The position numbers and the translations under genes were made by a program. A DNA stretch of 23,400 bases from Chara braunii (Eukaryota > Streptophyta > Charophyceae > Charales > Characeae), in the NCBI GenBank assembly GCA_003427395.1, contig BFEA01001019.1, positions 228,715 through 252,114 on the forward strand, written 5' to 3'. Below the pieces are notes generated by a model that worked only from the letters and a program-made list of their open reading frames with translations, was not told where the DNA came from and searched no databases. Below, piece by piece: positions 8,649 to 17,790 of the stretch (position 1 is its first letter; each line of letters begins with the position of its first letter).

Positions 8649-9060
8649 AGCCCTGTATCTCACAGCACTTACGGCCCGCCACGGATGAATCTGAATGCAA
8701 TCACGTCCAGAGCCATTTGTTTTCCATTTTTTTTTTTTTCCCCCTCCAAGAAAGAAGCATCTTGGCTGTTCTGATGTGGCTTGTCATGAGAGATGGAGAG
8801 CAATCCGGTGCCAGTCAGCGAAGCCCCTTTCATTTCAGGCCACGCAGCTCTTTCCAGACTGTATCGGACTGCACTTCTGGCGACGGGGGGTGGTAGAGGA
8901 TTGAAAACAAGAAAACTACTGGTGCTACGTTTTGTTCCAGCAGCTGACTGCAGGTCCACCGTAAAGGGGAGGTACAGATGCAGCCAAGAAATTTCCCCTT
9001 GCGGTCCCCGCCCGCCCACCTCCAGGCTCAGCAAAAACTGGCGCTTATCTGGTAGAAATT

Positions 9061-9628
9061 GCCCTTCTGGCCCCTGCTGCATAAACATGTACTCAAACTG
9101 AACACCTCTATTGCCTTACCTTTGCAAAAACTTTCATGACAACAATCTCTGCACGCGGAGGGTGACACGGAAATACATTTTGCAATCCGGAGCCAAAGGG
9201 GGGTGAAGCATTCTCACCTTGCAAATGATGATAACACATCACCAACACACAAGGAGTAGTGAAGAGGGAGAGGGTAGTGGAGGAGAAGAAGAAGTCCGTT
9301 GTTCCCGAAATGCGACCATACGGCCGAAAGATATTATAAAAAACAAGGCCGAGACCATCGTAAGATAAGCGTGATAGCCAGCGTAGCGACCATACGTTGC
9401 GTTTCATCCGGGGACGCCGATGGGAATCCTCAGGGGTCTTGGTACACGTCCCTCGAAAGGGACCGAACGAGAAGAATTGCCAGATCAAGTAGTATCCAAG
9501 AGTCAGAATGAAATCGGAGACGGGGGAGAGTAGTGAACTATTAGGAGAGGTAGTCAGGACAGGGGGTGCGCTTGGAGTAGTACGGAGGGGATCGGTAGGG
9601 TAGGTGGCCAATCCTGTCAGGACAACCA
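9061..9628. other. No gene recognised; one 173-codon minus-strand open frame
   Basis: A minus-strand open frame (9629 to 9108) is the longest in the first half of the window. Its N-terminal part is rich in Pro/Ser/Thr/Leu, and I recognise no domain. Codon use and composition give no clear sign of selection. The region could hold a decayed element fragment. Confidence 0.35.
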
Positions 9629-9631
9629 TTG

Positions 9632-9722
9632 GCTGCTGCTGCCAGCAATCACGGCGGGTCTGGTCCTTGGCCTCTACAAGACTACAACACCCTTGAAAAA
9701 AAAAAAAAAAAAAAAAAAAAAG
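9632..9722 (+). repeat. Repeat fragment shared with ~18349-18440, ending in an A-run
   Basis: GCTGCTGCCAGCAATCAC, then GGGTCTGGTCCT-GGCCTCTA and AACAC, closely match 18349-18402. Here the copy ends in about 25 A residues (9696-9721), suggesting a retroposed truncated copy. In one frame both copies encode a hydrophobic stretch (AIT-GLVLGL) followed by lysines. Confidence 0.55.
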
Positions 9723-9969
9723 AGGTAGCCAAGAAAAGGTCAGATCTAGAAGGTTCTAGAAGCCACGGCCCCAGACCAAGAAGTAGACCAGATACCTGCC
9801 ATGATCATAATGAAGAAGGAGAACGGGTCTCAGAGGTCTCAGAGGTTTCGTTGGGGGATTAGCAAGGGGGCTGCCTCTCCTCTTCGTAGGGTTGTCGTCT
9901 CCTTGCTGAGTTAATTCCCTATTCCCAGGGCAGGCAATGCTGGCAGGCTTTTGTTGTCAGAAAACATTG

Positions 9970-10030
9970 TGTTTCTATTGGTTGCTGGACCCGGTTTCCA
10001 GCAGGTGTTGCTCCCCACCAATAGATTGGT
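9970..10030. repeat. Imperfect hairpin and second copy of the 1067-1110 repeat
   Basis: CTATTGG-TTGCTGGA at 9974 can pair with TTCCAGCA and ACCAATAG at 9997-10023, with a bulge. The right half matches 1071-1104. It lies just outside the composite element at 10057-11111. Confidence 0.5.
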
Positions 10031-10278
10031 GCTAGCTCTGAAAAAAAAAAAGAGAAAACTAGGGCGCGGTCAGGGTTAAGAGCTTGAAAATATGTTTCAA
10101 ACTGCCGTTTTGGAGTCCAGTCAGTCCCCTCTAAAGTTTACACTGCAGGCCAAACTCCTCCGTCGCGTGGCTGTCTCAGGGCAGAGTTTGTAACTGCAGT
10201 CTAGTCATCCACGTCGGAGGGCCAGACCGTTTTCCAAAAAAAAAAGAAAAGAAATAAGAAGAAAAAAAGAAAAGCTCG

Positions 10279-10382
10279 TGGCGCTGTATCTTTCCATGTT
10301 CCAGGGGAAGATTCACTCTCAGTTTCCACGAGTGCCAAACGAGAGTGAATCTTCGCTAGAACATGGAAATTATACAGCGCCA
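10279..10382. repeat. Hairpin with 42-base arms
   Basis: Left arm 10279-10320 and right arm 10341-10382 pair with a few mismatches and offset single-base gaps, around a 20-base loop that itself contains GTTT/AAAC. The sequence starts TGGCGCTGTAT and ends ATACAGCGCCA. It is the same family as 10529-10679, apparently after loss of the inner arm. The right flank TGATTTTTGTCTTTTGTG is shared with that hairpin. Confidence 0.8.
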
Positions 10383-10528
10383 TGATTTTTGTCTTTTGTG
10401 CAACGGGGATACAGGGGCCCAGCGAGATACACGTGCTGACAACAACACAGTTTCTTTTCTTTTTTTTGTTCTCTTTTGTTTTTTCTTCTCAGATTTCCCT
10501 ACCTATGCGTGTCATCCTTGGGGCCTCG

Positions 10529-10679
10529 TGGCGGTGCATCTTTCCATGTTCTAGGGGAAGATTCACTCTCGTTTTGCACATTTCGAGAGTAGTGGAGCCC
10601 CCCTCCCTGGCTCCACTACTCTCGAAATGTGCAAAACGAGAGTGAATCTTCCGCTAGAACATGGAAAGATACAGCGCCA
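10529..10679. repeat. Near-perfect hairpin with 71-base arms and 9-base loop
   Basis: Left arm 10529-10599 and right arm 10609-10679 differ at only three positions, with no indels. The loop is CCCCTCCCT. Transcription from either strand would yield a ~71-bp duplex, the size range of small-RNA precursors. The right flank TGATTTTTGTCTTTCGTG is nearly identical to that of the hairpin at 10279-10382. The 8503-8648 remnant carries this flank in inverted form at its left, so the ancestral arm was probably longer (about 90 bases). Confidence 0.9.
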
Positions 10680-10719
10680 TGATTTTTGTCTTTCGTGTAT
10701 GTCTTTTTTTTTTTTTTTT

Positions 10720-10929
10720 NNNNNNNNNNNNNNNNNNNNNNNNNNNNNNNNNNNNNNNNNNNNNNNNNNNNNNNNNNNNNNNNNNNNNNNNNNNNNNNNN
10801 NNNNNNNNNNNNNNNNNNNNNNNNNNNNNNNNNNNNNNNNNNNNNNNNNNNNNNNNNNNNNNNNNNNNNNNNNNNNNNNNNNNNNNNNNNNNNNNNNNNN
10901 NNNNNNNNNNNNNNNNNNNNNNNNNNNNN
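10720..10929. other. Assembly gap (210 N)
   Basis: The gap is bounded on the left by a T-run (10704-10719) and on the right by an A-run (10930-10947). Protein frames running through it are meaningless. Its place inside a fold-back element suggests an unresolved palindrome or homopolymer. Confidence 1.
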
Positions 10930-11111
10930 AAAAAAAAAAAAAAAAAACACGAATTGCCACATGCCGGGCTGGACTGCAGTTGCAAACGCGGCCTCACGAC
11001 TTTTGTGCATGTCGAGAGTTTCGACTGCAGTTGAAACTTGGGATCGTACTGGACTCCAAAGAGGCAGTTCGAAATGCATTTACAAAGTGCTTTCGTGACT
11101 GCGCCCTAGTT

Positions 11112-11846
11112 ACTCCCCCCCCAAAAAAACTTAACGCAGGGGTGAAGGGTGGTACATACCTCCTTTGCAAGGTAATCAATGCCGTCCTTCGGTTCTCCAC
11201 ACCATGAGGGGGAGGAGCGTGACTGAGTATACGTTGTAATCACTTCTGACTTGCTGGTGGAAACGGAACCGGACTGACGCTCCCCGGAATGGAAAAGAAG
11301 CCGGAACCCTAGGGTTCTGTTTTTCCGCTCTCAAAAGATTCAGGAAAGACCCCCCATCGGCGGAATCCTGTCATGTTCTACTGTGGCAATAATGTTCCCG
11401 CTTCCGTATTAGCCAGGTGGACCCATAACTTTTTCCACCGGGCGCCAAAACCTCAAACGTAGGAACACCACTTCTTACGTCACCACCTGTTCGTTCAGCC
11501 TTGCATCCAAGTAGACTCCACTTCCCAATCGGGAAAAAACAATAATTTCTTAGAAACAGAAAAACAAAAAACAGAAAAACAAAAACAAAAAGATGAAAAA
11601 CAAAGTTGCCAAAAAGGCCAATTAGCACCAATGAGGTCAGGCTGCCCTCATCTAAATTGACCGACCCCTAATGTTTCAGAAACATAAATGGGGCTGGTAA
11701 TTACACCCTGACTCCTTCAGTTGGAAATGAAAACCCTAAATTAAATTTGTAAGTTCATTGTAAACTCCTCAGGAGGGATGGCATGCCATGGTCTGCTTGG
11801 CACACATCTAAATCACCAACCTAGATTGTCTCCCTCCCTCGACGAA
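11112..11846. other. No gene recognised
   Basis: Includes a CCGGAACCCTAGGGTTCTG near-palindrome (about 11302-11320) and an A-rich, C-interrupted stretch at 11536-11600. Open frames are short and motif-free. Confidence 0.4.
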
Positions 11847-11935
11847 TCCCCAGATCTCTCTACCAAGTCTCGAGCTCCTGCTATGACAGGTCACAGAGAT
11901 ACACTCCAGCAATGGCCAGCATCGTTCTGGCATCG
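11847..11935 (+). repeat. Fifth copy of the ~90-bp repeat of 4408-5175
   Basis: CCCCAGATCTCTCTACCA, GGTCACAGAGAT, CCAGCAATGGCCAGCATC and TTCTGGCATCG match copies at 4524-4615 and 5079-5170. A further truncated copy starts at about 12609 (CCCCAGATCTCTCTTACA). Confidence 0.65.
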
Positions 11936-11981
11936 GCAAACCAAGGGCACAAAACACCACAGTTTTTCAAGGCATCAGCCA

Positions 11982-12459
11982 AAATTATACCGTCCCAAAA
12001 ATCTTGCAACCGGTATAAGAGAAAACCAGAAGTTGTCGAGGATTGTAAAAAAACCAGAAAATCTTCACATAGCCTAATTAGTATTGCCCCTCTTTTTTTT
12101 TTTTTCTGTGAGATGAGATGTATGTGAGATCTATACTAAAATGGAAACTACCTCAGCAAAACTTGGCCTCACATTCTATGCTAAACTTCTAACCTCTCTC
12201 CCTGTCTCTTATACACATCTAGATGTGTATAAGAGACAGAAATTATACCGTCCCAAAAATCTTGCAACCGGTATAAGAGAAAACCAGAAGTTGTCGAGGA
12301 TTGTAAAAAAACCAGAAAATCTTCACATAGCCTAATTAGTATTGCCCCTCTTTTTTTTTTTTTCTGTGAGATGAGATGTATGTGAGATCTATACTAAAAT
12401 GGAAACTACCTCAGCAAAACTTGGCCTCACATTCTATGCTAAACTTCTAACCTCTCTCC
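11982..12459. other. Artefactual 220-bp duplication around a sequencing adapter
   Basis: 11982-12201 and 12240-12459 appear identical by eye over 220 bases, including the T13 run. They are separated by exactly the 38-base adapter junction at 12202-12239. A small circularised library fragment read through its own junction would produce this. The true genome probably has one copy, making the window 258 bases too long here. Confidence 0.9.
12202..12239. other. Nextera mate-pair junction (two Tn5 mosaic ends, head to head)
   Basis: CTGTCTCTTATACACATCT (12202-12220) is followed by its exact complement AGATGTGTATAAGAGACAG (12221-12239). The 19-base sequence is the Tn5 mosaic end used in Nextera libraries, and this back-to-back arrangement is the mate-pair circularisation junction. 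Translated in one frame it gives the well-known contaminant peptide SYTHLDVYKRQ, which appears in the open frame at 12141-12335. It is not a natural transposon. Confidence 0.97.
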
Positions 12460-12810
12460 TGTACCAAATGCAACACTCGAGGAGTATCATCCCATCCAAT
12501 ACCCACCATAGCTGACGTGTTCTCACTGCTTAGACAAAACCCGACCGCTTAGGTTGCCATGGCAGCACCCCCCAGTTCACCACTAGATTGTCTTCCTTCC
12601 TCGACAAATCCCCAGATCTCTCTTACAAGGGGCCTGATTTTGCAGACCCCTCTCCTTCTTTATCAATCATAACCAAGGAGGACTTTTGAAAATCACACAA
12701 CAAAGGAAGGATTATAAAGGAAAATTATATGACAGAGGGACGGGAGGATCTGAAAGAGGAGAGAGACATTCATAAGAGGAATTCAAAGCAGCGACCGTGG
12801 CAAAAACCTT
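12460..12810. other. No gene recognised
   Basis: Mixed sequence with a truncated copy of the ~90-bp repeat at about 12609. No coding signal is seen. Confidence 0.4.
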
Positions 12811-12825
12811 CCCCTCCCCCCTACA

Positions 12826-13200
12826 GTTGCTCCCCTGGAAGAATTACTGATCAGCAAAAGACAAAAACTACGCCGACTCGTGGTTAGGGGATATGCAGAA
12901 CAGGCGCTTTCCAGACCAGGTATCCTTGTGTTCCTAGTAAGGAAAAAAGAGGGGGAATGGGAAACAGGCTTGTCAGAGCCGGAAGAGGCAGTGCACGGAG
13001 GAGTAGCCATGCAAGAGACAGTCACTGATATGTTTGGGGGAAGGTTTGCAAATTTTATTTTGGAACACTTTCCGCCAGGGGGTACTTCTGTGCTGATTAT
13101 GAATACAAAATCTCAAAGTTTGGCATTGAGAGATGTATATCTCAAGTTTTATCATTTTCGTAATGTCAATTTGTGCTGGTTCCCAAGTTACTATTGCTAA
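12826..13200 (+). CDS. Possible exon or LINE ORF1 remnant, unknown product
   Basis: A polypyrimidine tract ending in CTACAG (12806-12826) looks like a 3' splice acceptor. An open frame of about 125 codons follows it to a stop near 13198. The frame has a basic start (SKRQKLRRLVVRGYAE), a charged middle (RKKEGEWETG, then SEPEEAV), and a C-terminal part that looks less protein-like. I recognise no domain, and there is no good ATG near its start. It lies just upstream of the endonuclease of the plus-strand LINE, so it could also be the end of that element's first ORF. No zinc-knuckle was seen. Low confidence. Confidence 0.25.
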   Translation, partial: VAPLEELLISKRQKLRRLVVRGYAEQALSRPGILVFLVRKKEGEWETGLSEPEEAVHGGVAMQETVTDMFGGRFANFILEHFPPGGTSVLIMNTKSQSLALRDVYLKFYHFRNVNLCWFPSYYC

Positions 13201-13464
13201 ACTTCAGCAGTTGAAGACTAAGGAGAGCAGTTTTTTGTCAAAGGTGGATGTTGTAGTTCTGCTATCTCGACTACTTCTTAACAGAATACTAGGAGATGGG
13301 GGTACATTGGATTCGGCCCAATGGATGGACTTGTAAAAGACTCTCATATAGGTGGAAATGATTAGCAATTGGAAGTGATGGAAGGTTCTAACGTATTAAA
13401 TGTCTTTTACAATAAATATTAAGATTGCAAACAGCTAAGGAGAGAGGCAGACTTGGAACTCTGA

Positions 13465-14080
13465 TCACTCAATGTAAATGGATTAACATCAGTCAAACAA
13501 GTAAAACGCCAGACCATATATGAGCAAAGAAAAGGGGTAGATGATAGGGATTGGCCTGATGCAATTTGCATCTAGAAAACTCACCTTATGGATAATTCAG
13601 ACCGCAACCACACTCATAAACAAATCTGGCCTCATAGGGTCTTCAGAGCACATGCCCCAAGACTAGGCAATGCAGGGGTGGCCATCCGGATACCTCCTGG
13701 TTCCAGGATAGGGCTTGTGCATTAAGTTGAAGATAAGGAAGAACGAAGATGGGTTTATATATCAGCAATGTCGAAATTGAAAATAGTAACGATATTGTGT
13801 GTATATGGCCCAAACACAGTTTTTCATCCTGTTGGTATCCCGATCATCATGGCGGGGGATTTTAATGCGGCCTCAAATCGTCACCTGGATTGTTGGCATA
13901 TCCCTCATCCCTGCCCTTTTTATATGAAAATGGACGAACAAATCATAAAAGCGTTAAGTCAGTCTTCTAAACAAGTTATAGATGTTCATACCCTACTAAA
14001 CGTCAGTATACATGTTTCAGAAAGGGTCAAACTTTTAGTGCAACAAAATCCCGCATAGATCTCATTGTACTATCAGAAGA
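13465..14080 (+). pseudogene. LINE APE-type endonuclease domain (degenerate)
   Basis: SLNVNGL (13465-13485) is the N-terminal strand of L1-type endonucleases. A broken (C)IQxTHL-type block follows at about 13568-13585, where the Gln codon is now TAG before KTHL. Further on are VYGPN (13801-13815) and AGDFN (about 13852-13866), the conserved metal-binding and catalytic GDFN motif. In-frame stops interrupt it. In the parent element it nicks target DNA to prime reverse transcription. Confidence 0.85.
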
Positions 14081-14859
14081 ATTGAAAGATGCTCTACTGT
14101 TGGCAAAGAGTTTTCCTTGTAGTATTTTTTCAGGCCTTAACCATGCTATGTGTGTAACTATATTATCCTTAAGAAAAAAAACCGATTAGGGTAGAGGATT
14201 CAACAAGCTAAGCATTTCCTTACTTAATATTGATCAATTTAAAATATACCCAGATGATGTGTGGTATTTCTGCAGGAAACAGAGAGACCTGATAAAAATG
14301 ACATAAAATGGTTCAACAACAAGCTACTAATTTTAGGTCGTAAATCCAATGAATATTCAAGATTCTAGCTGCACAACGACATCTTGAAGAAATCAATTTT
14401 CAAACACAGCTCACGCAACTACAACAATAAGATAATGTTGTTGAAGAGGAGTCTGATTAACCTCAATAACAGAAGACATAGGAAACATTAAATCTACACT
14501 GCTATCTTACATGGAGTATCGGTGGCAAGGAGTCTGAATCAGAGGTAAATTGAAAGGATACTACACTGAAGGAGTGATGGATGCCAGATTCTTTGCAATA
14601 GCTTAGGGTAGAACGAGAAGATGAGTGATAGAATCACTCTTAGATTCTCAAAACCCTCAGGGATCTTGGACCATGTCGACTGCTGCGTGTTCTCAGATAA
14701 CAATGAATTATTGCAATAAGTTTTTTTAAGTCGGAATGTAACAACATACCCAAAGATCAAAGACTACAGAAGATTGAAGAATTTCTTCCACCCCTCGCCA
14801 AACTCTTACAGAATAAGAAAAAGATATGTTAAAATCATCTTTTTCCAAAGATAAAATTT

Positions 14860-15780
14860 AGACTGCTTAGATGGTGATGGAAAAAGAGAAAACCCCAGGC
14901 ATGGATGGTCTCCCAAAGGAATTTTGGGAGATGATGTGGGAACATCTTTCAATCATAGGTAGAATGAGAGAAGTGGTTGGCCGAGGCGTTCTGACTTTGT
15001 TGTATAAAAAAGGCAAGAGAACGAATTAAGAACCACATGTCAATTACTTTACTCATTGTAGTATACATATTGGTCACAAAGGCTTTAGAAGACTGATCGA
15101 TGAAAGTTATAGCATATATAATCAAGCCTAACCCAACAGGTTTCATTGAAGGAAAAAATATTCAAGACAACATCCTTTTGGTTAATGAATTAATAAAGTC
15201 GCCCAGTCAAGTCAAAACATAATGCGGCTTTGATTTTTATTGATTTTCAAAAAACATATGATTGTCCGAACTGATTATTTCTCGATAAATGTATGAAAAA
15301 TCTAAATTTTGGTCATTTTTTTCGCAGATGGGTAGAGATATTACATTCAAACGCAACAACAAGGGTAATGATCAATGACAACCTAGCAACACTCATTGCT
15401 CTTGAGAGTTGAACAAAATAAGGTGACTCTATTGCATCCTTTCGTTTTGTTATTATGATGGAGACCCTAGCTGCCATTTTGCGACAAAATAGGGATGTTA
15501 AGCGTATTCGAGTCTTTAACCTTTCCAAAGAGGTCATCCTAGTTTGCTCTCTTTTTGCAGAGACCTCTCATTGATGGTCAATGTCTCTCATAAAAATATG
15601 AAGGAAATCCAAAATTTTATAAATAAATTATGCTATCTATCAAACATGAGGATCAACTGGGGGAGCAAAACTCGAAGGTGGTGGATACATCACCAGGGGG
15701 TCAGACCACCAAAACAACTCACATCAACTGGTTACCCCCGAATACTTTCATTAAAGTGTTGGGGGTCACCATCTTTGCAA
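14860..15780 (+). pseudogene. LINE reverse-transcriptase domain (catalytic motif broken)
   Basis: PGMDGLPKEFW (14895-14927) is the N-terminal L1 motif. GFIEGKNI lies at about 15138-15163. IFIDFQKTYD (15233-15262) is motif A with its catalytic Asp at 15242. Motif B region reads GDSIASFRFVIMMETL at about 15424-15474. At motif C the expected FADDTS reads FAETS (15554-15568), so the DD pair is lost with one codon. MRINWGSKT follows at about 15646. Frames change several times between these motifs. Confidence 0.85.
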
Positions 15781-15861
15781 TAGGCAAACAAACAATGAGT
15801 GGATAACTAACCGGGGCTAACAAAAATGAAACAACGGAAGGATAAAAAAACATCTCTTATA

Positions 15862-15869
15862 GTCAGGAT
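15862..15869. repeat. Target-site duplication, left (8 bp)
   Basis: GTCAGGAT, an exact match to 16211-16218, abutting the MITE at 15870-16210. Confidence 0.9.
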
Positions 15870-16210
15870 CTACGTTGCCACTTGTACGCACCCTCGTACG
15901 AGTACGGACTCGTACTCTTGTACTCGTACGCTACTCGTATGCTAGGGGTACGAGTTTTTTTTTTTTTTTTTTTTTCTAAATTCGGTATTGTTTTTATTTT
16001 TTTTCTCAAATTCTAATACGAATCTGAAGATGATGCTCAACCAAATGTTGCTTGTTTTGTGTTGTCGCATCACATAGTTTTTTTTCGGAGTTTTTTGATG
16101 ATTTTTGTTTGTTTGTTTTTTTTTTTTTTTTTTTTGCTTTTTCGTGCGGGGGCGTACAAGACGTACGTTTTGTACGGAAAGCCCCCATACGTGTACTCTA
16201 TGCAACGTAG
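15870..16210. mobile_element. hAT-type MITE (341 bp) inserted in the LINE
   Basis: The ends are perfect 9-bp inverted repeats: CTACGTTGC (15870-15878) and GCAACGTAG (16202-16210). They are flanked by perfect 8-bp direct repeats GTCAGGAT. An 8-bp duplication is the hallmark of the hAT superfamily. Subterminal sequence is dense in (C)TCGTAC/GTACGAG motifs on the left (15890-15955) and GTACG motifs on the right (16150-16198), as expected for transposase-binding repeats. The interior is T-rich. There is no transposase, so it is non-autonomous. Removing the element and one duplication makes the LINE frame continuous (VRILIINNVILTSLWY). Confidence 0.92.
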
Positions 16211-16218
16211 GTCAGGAT
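16211..16218. repeat. Target-site duplication, right (8 bp)
   Basis: GTCAGGAT, identical to 15862-15869. Confidence 0.9.
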
Positions 16219-17790
16219 ACTTATCATTAATAATGTTATACTCACATCCTTATGGTACAAATCAACAATTTGGACTCTAAACAAAGTAGCTCTCAAAGCA
16301 CTACAGAGGCAAGTGATGACCTATCTATGGAGGGGTAATCTCGATCTTCAAAATGTTATAAGCAGGGTGACATAATAGACAATGGTACAACCAAATACAA
16401 AAGGAGGCTTAGACGTATTGGGTCCAGGTACTCAAGTTATGACTCTAACAATTCAATGGATTAAACGACTGTTGTTCAAACCAGAAACCCCTTGGTTAGC
16501 GTTAGCCTGAGAACAAATTGAACGACTTGTAATGGAAGTCCCTAAAGGTACGGACCCTATTATCTGGATAGAAAATTGTCGTTGGTCTATACCTAAAGGA
16601 AAATCACACGTTTCCAACCAAGATTCAATCTCGAAACAACAAGCAGCAAGAATAAACATGAAAAATGATTCATTTTGGCCCGTCCAAACATGGAGAAATC
16701 TACCTCTTCCATATAAAATCTTTGAAAAAAGATGGGAATAGGTTTGTCAACAATCTCCTTTTGGGAATAGATATATCATAGACTCTCAAGGAAGGATGCT
16801 ACACTGTATGAGCTCACCTTGGAGGGGATGGGTCAAAAATGAAATCCTTAGGATAGGAGATCTCTGAAATATAGAAAGCAAGGACTGATTCTCCCACTCT
16901 GATCTATCACCTAGACTAAGATATTGTAGACAAGTTGAAGCTGCAATTGACTATTTAGTTGAGATAATCTCTCTCGACTGGGTAAGGATTCTAAGAAAAT
17001 GACCGAAGTTGAAAGAAGGAGATTGGGTAGGCCTGCATGGAAATGACCAGCAACTTAAGTAGGAAATATGATTATGATACTGGGGGATGAGACAATTTTA
17101 TTGACCAGTGTCGTGATATGATATAACAATATCCTTTTGAAAACTCACCCAGTGACACCCACAGGAAACACAATGGGCGCAGAATGATCAAATCTTCATG
17201 ATAAGAGTATTGGAGGATAAAAATTAATGATATGCCTTCAAGACTAACACATCAATAAAAAAATTACTTCTTAACCCAGTCAACCGGAGATGGACTTCTA
17301 TGTTTGGAAAAAAAAACAAGTATGTCCGCCCACTACACAAAGTAACGGCTAAGTCAACATACGGAATGCTAAAACCGAAACTGAATCTGAGAGATAGGGC
17401 AGACACAAGATGTATGAAACATCTGAACTTAAGTAAATATTCTTTCAGAAATATTAAATGGTTAAAAAACATTAAGTCTTGAACATTCAAGGTAGCGCTG
17501 CTACAATGGCAGATTGATCATTGATGTCTCCCAACAAATGACCGGATCATTGATAGAACCTTGTTAGAGAAGAGGGGGTTGACTTTCCCATGTTGCAAAT
17601 TCTGCATCTCTAAGTTTCCCTTTAAGAAAATCCCGGAGACAATAAAACATATTTTTCTACAATGTCAGGGATCAGTATGGATGTGGAGATGGTGGGATAG
17701 GATATGGGATCAATTAGGTACATCCCATAATATTGACCTTGGTACTGGAAGACACTGTTATGTGAAACCTCGAACCTAGACCATCGACAA
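16219..17790 (+). pseudogene. LINE C-terminal domain with CCHC-like zinc module
   Basis: Aligns along its length with the minus-strand copy. Shared stretches include DPIIWIENCRWS-P against DPLMWLENCAWSLP, DW(V/I)RILRK, VALLQWQI and PTND. The zinc-binding segment (CxxC...HxxxxC) is PCCKFC (about 17588-17605) with HIFLQC (17648-17665), followed by WWDRIWDQ. This zf-RVT-type module is common at the C-terminus of plant L1 elements. In-frame stops (for example near 16739) show decay. Confidence 0.85.

Larger units (their letters stand above)
6264..9060 (+). repeat. Array of a diverged repeat with internal T-runs (at least six partial copies)
   Basis: Recurring blocks in fixed order: GAATGTATCTC-CACTGC/AGCACT, CGGCCCGCCATGGATGAA, TCTGGACGCAATCACGTT, CAGAGCCATG, a T-run, AAGAAGCATCTCGGCTGTTT, GTGAGAGACGGGGTGCAG and CAAGCAGAGGGACGTCTC. 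Copies are at about 6264-6470, 6471-6560, 7565-7640, 7855-8060, 8060-8330, 8350-8465 and 8650-8880. A second shared block, from AAACAAGAAAAC to CAGGCTC(G/A)GCAAA, ends the copies at about 6580-6720 and 8903-9045. Long T-runs (up to about 36) sit after CAGAGCCATG or CAGGGCATCTC in several copies. No protein is evident. The serine/phenylalanine-rich open frames come from the T-runs. Confidence 0.75.
10057..11111. mobile_element. Composite fold-back element with ~150-bp terminal inverted repeats
   Basis: The ends read AACTAGGGCGC (10057-10067) and its complement GCGCCCTAGTT (11101-11111). Inverted similarity continues inward for about 150 bases. Examples are AACTGCC-TTTTGGAGTCCAGT (left, about 10100-10122) against 11043-11077 inverted, and GTTTG(T/C)AACTGCAGTC(T/C)AG (left, about 10186-10204) against 10972-10990 inverted. 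Enclosed are an A-rich stretch, two hairpins (10279-10382 and 10529-10679) and the assembly gap. No coding capacity is seen outside the gap. Superfamily is unknown, and I see no certain target duplication. The gap may hide more inverted structure. Confidence 0.7.

Noticed and set aside
8276-8896. 206-codon open frame on the plus strand
   Set aside because: It is held open by long T-runs (poly-Phe) inside a repeat array. The rest has no motif and matches the repeat blocks.
10563-11207. Several open frames of 114-173 codons
   Set aside because: They run through the 210-base gap and its flanking homopolymers, so most residues are unknown or lysine/phenylalanine from A/T runs.
12202-12239. A perfect 19-bp inverted repeat that could be read as a natural transposon end or terminator
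   Set aside because: It is exactly the Tn5 mosaic end pair used in mate-pair libraries and is flanked by an apparently exact duplication.
12141-12335. Open frame of 64 codons containing SYTHLDVYKRQ
   Set aside because: It is a translation across the sequencing adapter junction at 12202-12239 and is not biological.
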